A stretch of 64,000 nt of DNA from Echinicola arenosa (GCF_014841125.1 NZ_JACYTQ010000004.1:62001-126000); one strand, 5' to 3'; positions 53,145-63,008 are shown, numbered from the stretch's first letter. The notes: generated by a model from the letters alone, not told the origin. Translations and numbers: made by a program.

Positions 53145-53163
53145 AGCCCCGCTAAGCGGGGCT
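53145..53163 (-). terminator. Intrinsic terminator
   Basis: GC-rich stem AGCCCCGC / GCGGGGCT with a TAA loop. The T run lies on the minus-strand side (TTTTTAATG), so it mainly ends the small minus-strand gene, though the hairpin also lies right after the isomerase stop. Confidence 0.7.
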
Positions 53164-53169
53164 CTATAC

Positions 53170-53358
53170 CTAGGCGAGTTTAACAAAGTATTTATTCAGT
53201 ACTCCTAAATAAATCTTTGCAAACGTCTTATAACACCAAACTTTAAACTCCTGAACCTCAGCGGGCGTCAACATGTTGAGACCCTTTCTTAACTCTTTCT
53301 CGAAAAGCTTCTTGTCAAAACTCACCTTCAACAAAATGGTTTTAACATATTCTATCAT
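53170..53358 (-). CDS. Small conserved-type protein
   Basis: A 62-residue basic protein (MIEYVKTILLKVSFDKKLFEKELRK) with 'LTPAEVQEFKVWCYKTF' in its second half. It has no signal peptide and is predicted mostly helical. It resembles short hypothetical proteins of Cytophagales, but I cannot name a family. Its stop lies six bases from a GC-rich hairpin with a T run on this strand, which supports a real transcript. Confidence 0.6.
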   Translation of the reverse strand: MIEYVKTILLKVSFDKKLFEKELRKGLNMLTPAEVQEFKVWCYKTFAKIYLGVLNKYFVKLA

Positions 53359-53474
53359 GGCTCATCAATTTATTTTTAAGTTAAACAATACTAAAACTAA
53401 TACGACAATACTATGGATTTGTTGCGTTTAAAATATACTCGTTAATTTGCGTCAAATAAGTAGTTGTGTATCTC

Positions 53475-54920
53475 ATGAAAAGAACGAAATATTACCTCAC
53501 TCTAGTATTCATTTGGACATCGATAATTTCCATTGCCCAAGCACAAGATGTAAGGATTGACTTAGGACCTGATGAGATAGGGCTGAACGAAACGTTCAGT
53601 ATAAAAATAACAATTTCCGATGAGAAAATAAAGTCATATGATCAGTTTCCGGAGATACCGGGCTTTCAGAAGCAGGGAATTTCTCAGTCATCTTCCATGA
53701 ATGTGATCAATGGCCAAATGAGTAGTACTAATAGCATTGTTCAATACTACAAACCACTGAAAAAGGGGCAGTTTAGTCTGCCTAACTTTACCCTTCAGGT
53801 CAACGGAAATGAGGTGTCGTCTCCTGGCAAAACCATCACAGTGACCGAAGCCAAGCAAAGCCAACAGCGACCAGGCTCCAGAGATCCATTTGATGACTTT
53901 TTCAGAAGAGATGAACCTCAAGAGCAAGAATTTATTGAGTTAGATGATGAGGCATTTTTTGCGATGACAGTGGACAAAAATGAAATTTATGTGGGCGAAG
54001 GTTTTAATGTGAGTTTGGCCTTTTTCATGGCTCAATCCAACCAGGCTCCCTTTGATTTTTATGAACCGGGGAAACAATTGGAGGAAATTGTTAAGAAAAT
54101 CAAACCGACCAATGCTTGGGAGGAAAACTTCAATATCACCAATATCCAGCCAGAGCGGGTGACCATTGATGGAAAGGTTTGGACCCGTTTCAAAGTATAT
54201 GAATCTACCTTCTATCCTTTCAATGAGGGAGAGATTGAATTGCCACGAGTGGCTTGGGAGATGATCAAGTACAAGGTAGCCAAAAACCCCACCTTTTTTG
54301 GTAATAACAGGCAACAGGATTTTAAAACTTTCTATGCTAATGGCAAGACCATTAAAGTTAAGCCTTTGCCACCTCACCCGCTGAAAAATGAGGTGAGTGT
54401 GGGAGTTTACCGGCTACGGGAAAATTTTGACTCCAAAAAGGTGGAAACTGGCGAGGGTGTAACCTATGACTTTGGGATTAGTGGGGAAGGAAACATCAAT
54501 GCCATCAAGCCTCCCAAAAAGATGGATATTCAAAAGCTAAACACTTTTGACCCGAATGAACGGCAGCAAATCAACCGGGGAAGAGGTAAAGTGAGCGGGA
54601 TCAAACAGTATGAATACTATATCACTGTCAATGAGCCCGGAGAAGTAGCTTTGAAGGATCACTTTGAGTGGATTTACTTTAACACGGACAAAGAAACCTA
54701 TGATACCCTGAGGCCAAGTGCGGTCTTGAACGTGGTGGGTGAGAGCAAAATTAACCAATCAATATCTTCTACGAGTCTAGGAGGAATCTATGATTTAATA
54801 GAACTAGAGGACAATAAGCTTTTAAACCAACGATATAAGTATTATTTTTCGACTTTTATCAACATACTACTGGTTGGCGCAGTGATTTTACTGATCGTCA
54901 TGATTATGAAAAAGAGGTAA
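53475..54920 (+). CDS. batD: BatD-family protein
   Basis: The start at 53475 ([14 protein letters not shown]) gives a good signal peptide. The 481-residue protein has two Ig-like/oxygen-tolerance domains ('[19 protein letters not shown]', '[25 protein letters not shown]', '[17 protein letters not shown]', '[19 protein letters not shown]') and a C-terminal membrane helix (about 457-478), the layout of BatD, originally linked to aerotolerance in Bacteroides. Other bat genes are not in the window. The stop overlaps the aroC start by one base (TAATG). Confidence 0.88.
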   Translation: MKRTKYYLTLVFIWTSIISIAQAQDVRIDLGPDEIGLNETFSIKITISDEKIKSYDQFPEIPGFQKQGISQSSSMNVINGQMSSTNSIVQYYKPLKKGQFSLPNFTLQVNGNEVSSPGKTITVTEAKQSQQRPGSRDPFDDFFRRDEPQEQEFIELDDEAFFAMTVDKNEIYVGEGFNVSLAFFMAQSNQAPFDFYEPGKQLEEIVKKIKPTNAWEENFNITNIQPERVTIDGKVWTRFKVYESTFYPFNEGEIELPRVAWEMIKYKVAKNPTFFGNNRQQDFKTFYANGKTIKVKPLPPHPLKNEVSVGVYRLRENFDSKKVETGEGVTYDFGISGEGNINAIKPPKKMDIQKLNTFDPNERQQINRGRGKVSGIKQYEYYITVNEPGEVALKDHFEWIYFNTDKETYDTLRPSAVLNVVGESKINQSISSTSLGGIYDLIELEDNKLLNQRYKYYFSTFINILLVGAVILLIVMIMKKR

Positions 54921-56002
54921 TGGGTAATTCATTTGGAAGAGTATTTAGGATAAGCACCTTTGGAGAATCACATGGCAAAGGGCTTGGCGTTATTATAGAC
55001 GGCTGTCCAGCTGGGCTGCCAATAGATGAGGAGTTTATCAGACAAGAGCTGCAGCGCAGAAAGCCTGGGCAGTCCAAGATCACCACTCAACGAAAAGAGG
55101 AGGATGAATGTCAAATCCTTTCTGGCGTGTTTGAAGGCAAAAGTACGGGTACGCCCATCGCGATTGTCATCATGAACACGGACCAGAAGAGCAAGGACTA
55201 TTCTCATATTGCTGACAAATATCGTCCTTCCCATGCTGATTTTACCTATCAGGAAAAATTTGGGAATCGTGATTATCGTGGTGGAGGAAGAAGTAGCGCC
55301 AGAGAAACTGCTGCAAGAGTAGCTGCCGGAGCAGTTGCTAAAATGTTTCTTAAGCACGCAGGCGTAGAGATCAATGCTTATGTTAGTCAGGCGGGGCATA
55401 TCAAGCTGGATAAACCTTATCAGGAATTGGACTTTGCTGAAATTGAGAAAAACATTGTGCGCTGTCCAGATCCTGAAGTGGCCAATGAAATGATCGAATA
55501 CATTGATGAAATCAGAAAGAACCGTGATACGGTAGGTGGCGTGGTGAGCTGTGTGGCCAAGCAAGTGCCAGTGGGCTTAGGTGAGCCGGTTTTTGATCGA
55601 CTTCATGCCGATTTGGGAAAGGCTATGCTGAGCATCAATGCTGTCAAGGGCTTCGAATATGGTAGTGGCTTTGAAGGGGTAAGCATGAGGGGCTCTGAGC
55701 ACAATGATGAGTTTTACCAAGAAGGAAGTAGGGTGCGGACCAAGACCAATTATTCCGGTGGAATTCAAGGAGGAATTTCCAATGGTGAAGATATTTATTT
55801 CCGGGTGGCCTTCAAGCCTGTGGCCACCATTATGAAAGATCAGGACAGTGTCAATCAGGCAGGAGAAGCAGTCACCGTTTCGGGTAAAGGAAGGCATGAC
55901 CCATGTGTGGTGCCCCGCGCAGTACCGATCGTGGAAGCAATGACTGCCTTGGTACTAGCAGATTTCTTATTGTTGAAGCGAATGAATAAATTGGAAGCTT
56001 AA
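54920..56002 (+). CDS. aroC: Chorismate synthase
   Basis: Last step of the shikimate pathway, reduced-flavin dependent. The 360-residue product has the three family signatures: '[18 protein letters not shown]' near the N-terminus, '[27 protein letters not shown]' and '[20 protein letters not shown]'. Start codon overlaps the batD stop, so the two are translationally coupled although functionally unrelated. Confidence 0.96.
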   Translation: MGNSFGRVFRISTFGESHGKGLGVIIDGCPAGLPIDEEFIRQELQRRKPGQSKITTQRKEEDECQILSGVFEGKSTGTPIAIVIMNTDQKSKDYSHIADKYRPSHADFTYQEKFGNRDYRGGGRSSARETAARVAAGAVAKMFLKHAGVEINAYVSQAGHIKLDKPYQELDFAEIEKNIVRCPDPEVANEMIEYIDEIRKNRDTVGGVVSCVAKQVPVGLGEPVFDRLHADLGKAMLSINAVKGFEYGSGFEGVSMRGSEHNDEFYQEGSRVRTKTNYSGGIQGGISNGEDIYFRVAFKPVATIMKDQDSVNQAGEAVTVSGKGRHDPCVVPRAVPIVEAMTALVLADFLLLKRMNKLEA

Positions 56003-56020
56003 GCACCTAACTTAATCAAT

Positions 56021-57352
56021 ATGTTTAAAAAAATACCCCTTCATACTCAAATTATCATTGGCCTGGTCTTGGGACTGATTTTCGGTTTAATTGTCATCAA
56101 AACCGAAATGTCACCGGACTTTACCATTGACTTTATCAAGCCCATTGGTACTATTTTTATCAATGCATTGAAAATGATAGCCGTTCCATTGGTGCTGGCA
56201 TCTTTGATCGTGGGGGTATCTAATTTGGGAGATATTACCAAGCTGGGAAGAATTGGTGGAAAAACCATTGGTGCTTATATGGTCACCACCGTCATTGCGG
56301 TGACAGTAGGCTTGTTACTAGTGAATATTTTTGCACCGGGTAAAAGCCTTCCCTCTGAAACGAGGGAAAGGTTGATGGAGCAGTTCAATGATGTGGTGGG
56401 TGATAAATCCTCACAAGCTGCCGAATTACAAGAGCAAAGCCCTCTCAAGCCTTTGGTGGATATTGTCCCCGAAAATGTATTCTTGTCCGCTACGGATAAT
56501 GGAAGTATGCTTCAAGTGGTCTTTTTTGCGATCATTGTGGGGATAGCATTATTGGAGATACCCAAGTCAAAGGCCAGTCCGGTTATAGCGTTTTTCGATG
56601 GGATGAATGACGTGATTATTCGAATCGTAGGTTATATCATGTTAATCGCCCCTTACGGAGTTTTTGCCTTGATGGCTTCTCTTATAGTAGAAATCGCAGG
56701 TGATAATCCAGATTCGGCCATAGAATTGTTGTTTGCTTTGTTGAAATATAGTTTGTTGGTAGTGGCTGGATTACTACTGATGATCGTTTTGGTTTACCCA
56801 ACGATCCTGAAGCTTTTTACCAAAGTGAAATACAAGGATTTCTTCCAAGCCATGAGACCTGCACAGCTTTTGGCATTCTCTACGAGTTCCAGTTCTGCGA
56901 CTTTGCCAGTAACCATGAAGCAGGTGGAAGAGGAAATAGGGGTTTCTGAAGAAGTGAGTAGTTTTGTTTTGCCCTTAGGTGCTACCATTAATATGGATGG
57001 TACCTGTCTGTATCAGGGGGTGGCCGCAGTATTTATTGCCCAGGCTTTGGGGATGGACCTATCATTGACCCAGCAGCTTATGATTGTGTTGACGGCTACT
57101 TTGGCGTCTATTGGGACTGCAGGAGTGCCAGGAGCTGGCTTGATCATGTTATTGATTGTACTAGAATCAATCGGTGTGCCTTCAGCAGGTTTAGCTTTAA
57201 TCCTTGCTCCGGACAGGATTCTGGACATGTTTAGGACAGTGGTCAATGTAACCGGAGATGCTACGGTATGTACCGTTGTGGCCAGCACAGAAGGAGAATT
57301 GCCAGAAGGGTTGATCAGGGAATCCAATCCTTTGACATCCACTTCAGAATAA
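56021..57352 (+). CDS. Dicarboxylate/amino acid:cation symporter
   Basis: The 443-residue membrane protein belongs to the DAACS (GltP/DctA) family: 'ISGSS'-type HP1 region 'LAFSTSSSSATLPVTMKQVEEEIG', 'LPLGATINMDGTCLYQGVAAVFIAQ' (NMDGT motif of helix 7), and 'GVPGAGLIMLLIVLESIGVP' of HP2. Typical substrates are glutamate, aspartate, malate or succinate with Na+ or H+. An extra hydrophilic loop (~30 residues) lies at about 105-145. It follows aroC closely and is probably in the same operon. Confidence 0.92.
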   Translation: MFKKIPLHTQIIIGLVLGLIFGLIVIKTEMSPDFTIDFIKPIGTIFINALKMIAVPLVLASLIVGVSNLGDITKLGRIGGKTIGAYMVTTVIAVTVGLLLVNIFAPGKSLPSETRERLMEQFNDVVGDKSSQAAELQEQSPLKPLVDIVPENVFLSATDNGSMLQVVFFAIIVGIALLEIPKSKASPVIAFFDGMNDVIIRIVGYIMLIAPYGVFALMASLIVEIAGDNPDSAIELLFALLKYSLLVVAGLLLMIVLVYPTILKLFTKVKYKDFFQAMRPAQLLAFSTSSSSATLPVTMKQVEEEIGVSEEVSSFVLPLGATINMDGTCLYQGVAAVFIAQALGMDLSLTQQLMIVLTATLASIGTAGVPGAGLIMLLIVLESIGVPSAGLALILAPDRILDMFRTVVNVTGDATVCTVVASTEGELPEGLIRESNPLTSTSE

Positions 57353-57422
57353 TAAAATCGATCAAAGAGGAACTAATCACCTCATTTGATGTTTCAATTG
57401 CTAGAAGCTAAAAATTAAGACC

Positions 57423-58007
57423 ATGTTACAAGCGCAGAAAAAGCCGGTACATATTTATATGGAAGCCAACCCCAATCCAAATTCACTGAAATTTGTGGTA
57501 AACTTTATGTTAACAGATGATGGGGTAAGCTTTGATTATCCAGATGAGAAGAGCACTGAAAACTCTCCTCTTGCCAAGGAGCTTTTCAACTTTGCGGCGG
57601 TAGAGCGAGTATTTATCACCTCTAATTTTGTGACAGTAACCAAGACAGATGATGTGGACTGGCCGGAAATCCAGGATCATATCCGTGAGCATATCAAACA
57701 ATACTTGGAAGCAGGTAAATCTGCTGTAAATGTAGTTTTGGATAAAGATCCATTGTTTGATGAAACCGATAGTGAGACGGTAAAGAAAATCAAAGGAATC
57801 TTGGACGAATACATTCGGCCTGCAGTAGAACAAGATGGAGGAGCAATTATCTTCCACAGTTTTCATGAAGGAACGGTGAAGGTGCTTTTACAGGGTGCTT
57901 GTTCAGGTTGTCCTTCTAGTACAGTAACATTGAAAGCGGGGATAGAGAATCTATTGACCAGAATGTTGCCTGATGAGGTAAAAACCGTAGAGGCAGAAGG
58001 AATCTAA
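57423..58007 (+). CDS. Nfu-type iron-sulphur cluster carrier
   Basis: The 194-residue protein has an Nfu N-terminal domain ('IYMEANPNPNSLKFVVNFML') and a C-terminal NifU-like domain with 'DEYIRPAVEQDGG' and the cluster-binding 'GACSGCPSSTVTLKAGIENLL' (CxxC). It assembles or delivers [4Fe-4S] clusters to client enzymes. It ends in a strong terminator. Possible clients encoded in the window include QueG. Confidence 0.9.
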   Translation: MLQAQKKPVHIYMEANPNPNSLKFVVNFMLTDDGVSFDYPDEKSTENSPLAKELFNFAAVERVFITSNFVTVTKTDDVDWPEIQDHIREHIKQYLEAGKSAVNVVLDKDPLFDETDSETVKKIKGILDEYIRPAVEQDGGAIIFHSFHEGTVKVLLQGACSGCPSSTVTLKAGIENLLTRMLPDEVKTVEAEGI

Positions 58008-58025
58008 AAATAAAATTAAACTGTC

Positions 58026-58059
58026 AAGGTCATTCGTCTCAACGAATGGCCTTTTTTTT
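58026..58059 (+). terminator. Intrinsic terminator after the Nfu-type gene
   Basis: Eleven-bp stem AAGGTCATTCG / CGAATGGCCTT (one G-T pair), loop TCTCAA, followed by T8. Confidence 0.85.
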
Positions 58060-58088
58060 GCTTTTTGCAGACAAAGCGCTTGTAACTT

Positions 58089-59165
58089 ATGCTAAGGAAA
58101 AACTGGACCTGGACCATATTGGGTGTCACCTGTTTGATAATTCGGTATTTTGCTGTTCGGTTTCCTGAGGATACTGAACATTTTTATTCTAGAAACTTTT
58201 TTCCTGTAATACGAAATGTCATTGACATAAGTATTGCACGCTTGCCTTTTCCTACTATCTATTTGTTCTTTTTTGGGCTTTTGATTGCCTTTGGCTATTA
58301 TCTTTGGAAAATTGGATTGAGGAAAGGTTGGCTGGCCAAGTTGCTTTTTACAGGGAGGTGTACTTTGAATTTTATAGGCTTTCTGGTTTTTTCATTTCTC
58401 TTCCTATGGGGTTTTAACTATCAAAGGGTTCCTATCTTTGAACAATTAGACTTAAAACCTAAGGCACTTGAGAAAGAAATATTGGTGCGGGAATTGGAGC
58501 TTACCAGAAATATCCTTCACCAACTTCGGCCGCATATTACCGAGGATACCACTGCGATTGGAAGCACTATTCCTTATCAAAACCTGGAAAAGGTAGTTCG
58601 GGCAACCATTAGGGAAAACCTCTACATGATGGGACTCAATTTTACAGGAAATCCAAGGACAAAGGAGTTGTATCCCGGAGGATTGTTGAGAAAACTTGGG
58701 ATATTGGGCATTTATTTTCCCTTTGTGGGGGAGAGCTATATTGACCCGACCATGCACCCTTTGGAGAAGCCATTTACTATTGCCCATGAGATGGCTCACA
58801 GTTATGGGGTAACCAATGAAGGTGAGGCCAACTTTATTGGCTGGGTGATTTGCTCCAATAGCGATAATCCACTTTTGCAATATTCTGGTCAGCTCAGACT
58901 ACTGAGTTATCAACTCAATGACTTGTATCGCCTGGATGCACCAGGTTACCGACAGTTTATTACTACTTTGGATAAGGGACTCAGGAATGATTTGATAGAT
59001 ATTTCAGAGAATCATAGGCAAATTGAAGCGATTTCCTTGGAGCTCAGTAGAAAATCAAATGACCTTTTCTTGAAATCCCAAGGGGTGAAGGCTGGTGTCA
59101 AAAGTTACGCCCAATTGCCCATGCTGGCCTACGCGTGGAGGAATAAGCTCAAAGGGATGGAGTAA
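58089..59165 (+). CDS. DUF3810 membrane zinc-peptidase-like protein
   Basis: The 358-residue protein has three N-terminal membrane helices (about 8-25, 55-75, 90-115) and a soluble C-terminal part with 'FTIAHEMAHSYGVTNEGEANF', a zincin HExxH with a downstream Glu, so a membrane-anchored metalloprotease is inferred. It matches DUF3810, a family without proven function. Other conserved pieces are 'YPGGLLRKLGILGIYFPF' and 'YSGQLRLLSYQLNDL'. Confidence 0.82.
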   Translation: MLRKNWTWTILGVTCLIIRYFAVRFPEDTEHFYSRNFFPVIRNVIDISIARLPFPTIYLFFFGLLIAFGYYLWKIGLRKGWLAKLLFTGRCTLNFIGFLVFSFLFLWGFNYQRVPIFEQLDLKPKALEKEILVRELELTRNILHQLRPHITEDTTAIGSTIPYQNLEKVVRATIRENLYMMGLNFTGNPRTKELYPGGLLRKLGILGIYFPFVGESYIDPTMHPLEKPFTIAHEMAHSYGVTNEGEANFIGWVICSNSDNPLLQYSGQLRLLSYQLNDLYRLDAPGYRQFITTLDKGLRNDLIDISENHRQIEAISLELSRKSNDLFLKSQGVKAGVKSYAQLPMLAYAWRNKLKGME

Positions 59166-59220
59166 TGTTGTTTTTTTAAACATTTAAGAAGTTTTTAGTT
59201 TAGAATAAAAAATTGTTTAG

Positions 59221-59745
59221 ATGAATCGATTCATTTTTGTGACTATCCTGTTTTTCGGGAGTGGGTATAAGTGTTCAAGCGCAAGATTTTGAGGTAGAAA
59301 GTGAGCTTGACAAGGACAATAACATTTCATTGATCTGTGATAATAACACTTATGGAGTCTATACACTATTGATCGATGTGCTTCGTCATGATAACTTAGA
59401 GCCAAACAGTTCTTTGCCAGCTGTGAAGACCGTCCATCGTGGCAGAACCAAGGTTTTGGAACTGGATAGGATTGACCCTAATCAAGGAGATGGACTCCAA
59501 TACAGCTATCGGTACTATTAGGGATTTTTCAAATCTAAGCTGCAGGATGTGACTTATGGACTGCCATTTCCAGATCGGAGTTTAGCTAGAGGTGTTGAAT
59601 TTAGCCATCTCAAAGAATATTTGAACATGGGAGAGCAACCTGAAGGATTTTATGCTGTAGGCTTTTTCTTTGAAGAAGAAACACCTGTTTTGGTGCCAAG
59701 AAAAGGGCTTGTAATAGAAGTAACCAATAACCAAGCAAAGATGGC
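59221..59745 (+). pseudogene. Decayed M23-family metallopeptidase-like gene
   Basis: The ATG at 59221 opens a signal peptide (MNRFIFVTILFFG), but a +1 frameshift near 59255-59261 is needed to continue into 'VGISVQAQDFEVESEL'. The frame then runs to an in-frame TAG at 59519 and continues readable beyond it ('VTYGLPFPDRS', 'EGFYAVGFFFEEETPVLVPRKGLVIEV'). These pieces match the stretch before the catalytic domain of Bacteroidota M23 peptidases. The sequence breaks off at the 3' end of the convergent EamA gene (59746), so the catalytic HxH region is missing. Frameshift, stop and 3' truncation together indicate a pseudogene; the family assignment is moderate. Confidence 0.68.
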
Positions 59746-60672
59746 TCAAGACTCAGTGACGGTTTTTTGTTTTTTTTTCCTATTCCCAATCCATACACCT
59801 AGTATTACGGCTACGATGCCGATATAATGTCCCGGCAGAAGCACTTCGCCGTCAATCACTCCCCAAGCTATGGCCACAATAGGTATCAGGTAAGTAACCA
59901 TGCTGGCAAAAACGGGAGTAGCAATTTTGACCAATCCATTGAAGATGATCAGGGCGATGGCGGTGCCCAGCACACCGAGAATGGTCAGGTAGCCTACTGC
60001 TAGCAAAGCCCCTTCTTCGTGGACTACTTTCATGGAAAAATCAGTACCGGCCATTAAATAGAGCAGTGCTACTGGAAGCACTAATAATAAAGATATTGCT
60101 GTGATCTCAACAGGCTTTAAGGCCACAAACCAATGTTTGATGATGTTTAGATTGATGCCGTAGCAAAGGGTAGCCAGAATGACAAAGAAGGCATAGCCAT
60201 TGATATCAGCAAAACCACTGAAACTGGATCCTTCTTTGACACTGATCAGGATTACTACTCCAATAAAGGCAATGATCAATCCGAGACTGTTTCTCCCCGT
60301 GATTTTGGAGCCAAAGAATAAAGCACCGATAATGACAACAAACAATGGAGTGAGGGCATTGAGTACGCCTGTGATAGAGCTGCTTAACTGGGTTTGGGCT
60401 TTTGCAAAAAGAAAGGCAGGGATAAAACTGCCCACCAAACCTGCAACGATGAGGTTGCCTACCTGCTTTTTGTTCAGTTTTTTCAGTCTGGGCAACGAAA
60501 GTGGCAAAAGTACCAAGGCGGCAGAAACAATCCTGTAAGCCCCCACTTCTCCGGCAGAAAAGACAACCAGCCCTTTCTTGATTAGGATAAAGGAACTTCC
60601 CCATATCAAGGAAAGCAGCATTAGCAATAGCCAGCTACGCAGCGTTTGATCACCAGAAGGGTTGGGAGTCAT
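59746..60672 (-). CDS. EamA-family (DMT) transporter
   Basis: The 308-residue membrane protein has ten helices in two EamA repeats: 'LIWGSSFILIKKGL', 'AALVLLPLSLPRL', 'LNALTPLFVVIIGALFFG', and in the second half 'GVLGTAIALIIFNGLVK', 'YLIPIVAIAWGVIDGE'. Members export metabolites such as amino acids or nucleobases; the substrate here is unknown. Its 3' end abuts the truncated peptidase remnant; the reading frame itself appears intact and ends in a basic 'GNRKKKQK' tail. Confidence 0.87.
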   Translation of the reverse strand: MTPNPSGDQTLRSWLLLMLLSLIWGSSFILIKKGLVVFSAGEVGAYRIVSAALVLLPLSLPRLKKLNKKQVGNLIVAGLVGSFIPAFLFAKAQTQLSSSITGVLNALTPLFVVIIGALFFGSKITGRNSLGLIIAFIGVVILISVKEGSSFSGFADINGYAFFVILATLCYGINLNIIKHWFVALKPVEITAISLLLVLPVALLYLMAGTDFSMKVVHEEGALLAVGYLTILGVLGTAIALIIFNGLVKIATPVFASMVTYLIPIVAIAWGVIDGEVLLPGHYIGIVAVILGVWIGNRKKKQKTVTES

Positions 60673-60778
60673 TTGTTTCGGTTTAATAGGTTATAAAGTC
60701 TTCACAAAAGTAAACTTTTCAGGTAACATCAAACAGTTTTATAAAGTTGCTTGCAGAGAAGTTCTTTTAAAAGAAAAA

Positions 60779-60800
60779 AGGTTGACCAAGCGGCCAACCT
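60779..60800 (-). terminator. Intrinsic terminator after dusB
   Basis: Stem AGGTTGACC / GGCCAACCT (one mismatch), loop AAGC, followed on the minus strand by TTTTTTCTTTT. It lies just past the dusB stop. Confidence 0.7.
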
Positions 60801-60831
60801 CCAATATGTCGCAATGTTCTTTTTTAAATAC

Positions 60832-61830
60832 CTATCCCGCTACGAACTGATAATCAGCAAACTGAACTGCCACCTCATCCAGCACTGCAGCCACTTCATC
60901 ATAAGTATCAGCGGTAACCATTTGCATTCGGTAGGGCTTAAAATTGGGCATGCCGCGGAAATAGTTGGTGTAATGCCTTCTCATTTCCAGGATTCCTAAT
61001 TTTTCTCCTTTCCACTTCACAGAAAAGTCCAAATGCTTTTTGGTGATGCGAATTCTTTCATTTAAGTCTGGTGCTGCCAGTTTTTCACCTGTTTCAAAGA
61101 AATGCTTGATTTCGTTGAAGATCCAAGGGTAGCCAATGGCTGCACGGCCTATCATCATGCCGTCTACCCCAAATCGGTTTCGGTAGTCCAGGGCCCGCTC
61201 AGGGCTGTCGATATCTCCATTTCCAAAAAGAGGAATGTGGATGCGTGGGTTTTCCTTGATTTTGGCCAAATAAGTCCAGTCAGCTTCTCCTTTGTACATT
61301 TGTTTTCTGGTGCGGGCATGCACACTGATGGCTTGAATGCCTACATCCTGAAGTCTTTCGACCACCTCCACAATACGGATGGTGTCACTGTCCCAACCCA
61401 AACGGGTTTTTACAGTAACGGGAATTTTGACAGCTTTGACAATCTCGGCGGTCATGGCCACCATTTTATCAATATCCAAGAGGATACCAGCTCCAGCACC
61501 TTTGCAGGCGACTTTGTTGACTGGGCAGCCATAATTGATGTCCAAGATATCAGGCCCCGCAGCTTCAGCAATAGCTGCTGCTTCCCGCATGGACTCAATT
61601 TCATTCCCGAAAATCTGAATTCCAATAGGGCGCTCGTATTCGAAAATATCCAATTTCTGAATACTCTTGGCCGCATCACGGATCAGTCCTTCCGAACTGA
61701 TAAATTCCGTGTACATCAAGTCTGCACCATTTTCCTTACATACCGCTCTGAATGGCGGATCGCTGACATCTTCCATCGGTGCCAACAGTAAGGGAAATTC
61801 TCCTAAGGCTAAGTTTCCTATTTTTACCAC
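60832..61830 (-). CDS. dusB: tRNA-dihydrouridine synthase
   Basis: Reduces uridine to dihydrouridine in tRNA using FMN and NADPH. The 332-residue TIM-barrel protein contains 'LLLAPMEDVSDPPFRAVCKENGADLMYTEF' (FMN strand), 'INYGCPVNKVACKGAGAGIL' with the catalytic Cys, 'VKTRLGWD', 'ISVHARTRKQMYKG' and 'GVDGMMIGRAAIGYPWIF'. DusB-type assignment rests on the 'KVACKGAGAGIL' and the N-terminal pattern. Divergent from the CPBP gene with 37 bases between the starts. Confidence 0.92.
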   Translation of the reverse strand: MVKIGNLALGEFPLLLAPMEDVSDPPFRAVCKENGADLMYTEFISSEGLIRDAAKSIQKLDIFEYERPIGIQIFGNEIESMREAAAIAEAAGPDILDINYGCPVNKVACKGAGAGILLDIDKMVAMTAEIVKAVKIPVTVKTRLGWDSDTIRIVEVVERLQDVGIQAISVHARTRKQMYKGEADWTYLAKIKENPRIHIPLFGNGDIDSPERALDYRNRFGVDGMMIGRAAIGYPWIFNEIKHFFETGEKLAAPDLNERIRITKKHLDFSVKWKGEKLGILEMRRHYTNYFRGMPNFKPYRMQMVTADTYDEVAAVLDEVAVQFADYQFVAG

Positions 61831-61867
61831 AACTGATTTATAATTTTCCCGTAAATTTACCCCAATT

Positions 61868-62827
61868 ATGGAGATTTATAAAACCCAAAGTCAAATTGCT
61901 GCAAAACACAACTGGTTATTGTCCCTGGTTGTTCTTGTTTTGATCACTTTTGGCGCACTCGCACTGACTCAAGGAATTGCACTTGTTCTGATCCCATTTT
62001 TGTTCAATATCCCTTATAAGGACATCCTGCCCCTGTTTCAGGGAGAACTGGATCATCCCAATGGACGAATGGCCATGCTATTTCTCCAAGGTCTTGGCGG
62101 TGGACTGGCTTTTCTTTTAGCTGGATATATTTTTTCCAGGTTTGTAGAAAAAGCAAGTCTCGGATGGGAACAACAGTTTAACCGCGTAAAGTTCAATAGT
62201 TTATTGCTGATTTTTCCATTGCTGTTTGGATTTATTTTGTTTGACTCAGCGATAGTGGAGTGGAACATGAATGTCGATTTTCCAGCATTTATGCAAGGAT
62301 TCGAGGATTTTGCCCGGGAAATGGAGGACCAAGCCATGGCACTGACCAAGTACCTTACTGATTTCGAAACACCTGGGGAGTTTATTTTGGGCTTGCTCGT
62401 TATTGGTGTTTTTGCTGGTATTGGTGAAGAATATCTGTTTAGGGGGATTGTACAGCCCAAGTTCCACCTATATACTGGAAGTGCACATTGGGGAGTGTGG
62501 ATTGCTGCTTTTGTCTTTTCTGCAATCCACTTTCAGTTTTATGGTTTCTTTCCTAGGATGCTTTTAGGGGCGTTGTTTGGCTATTTATACCTGTATTCAG
62601 GAAGCTTAGTTTATCCGATGTTGGGACATGTTCTGAATAATTCCTTTACTTTAGTGATGGTGTACTTGAACAAGCTAGGAATGGTAGAGTTTGATATTGA
62701 AGAGGCAGATGGGTTTTCTTGGTATGCGGTGCTGTTGGGTTTAGTAATATTTGTATTCTGTATGCGTGTTTTTATTTCCCAAAACAGCAATACCCCTCCT
62801 GATGGAAAAGTGGCAGAAAGTATTTGA
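61868..62827 (+). CDS. CPBP-family intramembrane glutamic endopeptidase
   Basis: The 319-residue protein has about eight membrane helices and the CPBP (Abi/CAAX protease) motifs: 'GEEYLFRGIVQPKF' (EExxxR), 'AFVFSAIHFQFYGFFPRMLLGALFGYLY' (FxxxH) and 'PMLGHVLNNSFTLV' (HxxxN). A Glu/His active site in the membrane is expected. Substrate unknown. The next gene starts inside its 3' end, implying coupling. Confidence 0.88.
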   Translation: MEIYKTQSQIAAKHNWLLSLVVLVLITFGALALTQGIALVLIPFLFNIPYKDILPLFQGELDHPNGRMAMLFLQGLGGGLAFLLAGYIFSRFVEKASLGWEQQFNRVKFNSLLLIFPLLFGFILFDSAIVEWNMNVDFPAFMQGFEDFAREMEDQAMALTKYLTDFETPGEFILGLLVIGVFAGIGEEYLFRGIVQPKFHLYTGSAHWGVWIAAFVFSAIHFQFYGFFPRMLLGALFGYLYLYSGSLVYPMLGHVLNNSFTLVMVYLNKLGMVEFDIEEADGFSWYAVLLGLVIFVFCMRVFISQNSNTPPDGKVAESI

Positions 62828-63008
62828 GTCAGCTATACTTATCCGGGCTGAGATTGTCAAGGGAGTTTTGCTGGAGCATGATATTACCGCCATTGTGCTC
62901 AATAAAAAAGAATCAGTTTATCAACTTCATGGAAGTTATCACGTGATGGTTACTTCTGAAAATGCCTTGGAGGCAGTTAATATTATCAAGAATGAGATAT
63001 CGTTTTAA
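62802..63008 (+). CDS. DUF2007-like small protein
   Basis: A 68-residue protein (MEKWQKVFESAILIRAEIVK) with the ferredoxin-like DUF2007 pattern: 'ILIRAEIVKGVLLEHDITAIVLNKK', then 'HVMVTSENALEAVNIIKNE'. This small family is thought to bind a ligand or regulate signal transduction, without proven role. It overlaps both the CPBP gene (26 bases) and cdsA (17 bases), an arrangement typical of a tightly coupled operon. Start at 62802 fits the domain; an upstream in-frame ATG does not. Confidence 0.82.
   Translation: MEKWQKVFESAILIRAEIVKGVLLEHDITAIVLNKKESVYQLHGSYHVMVTSENALEAVNIIKNEISF

Noticed and set aside
59549-59827. 92-residue plus-strand frame as a separate intact gene
   Set aside because: It is in the same frame as the upstream remnant across a TAG stop, and its last ~27 codons run antisense through the EamA gene; it is better read as part of the broken M23 peptidase gene.
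61102-61791. 229-residue open frame on the plus strand opposite dusB
   Set aside because: It lies wholly antisense to a gene with clear catalytic motifs and has no domain-like sequence, so it is a shadow frame.
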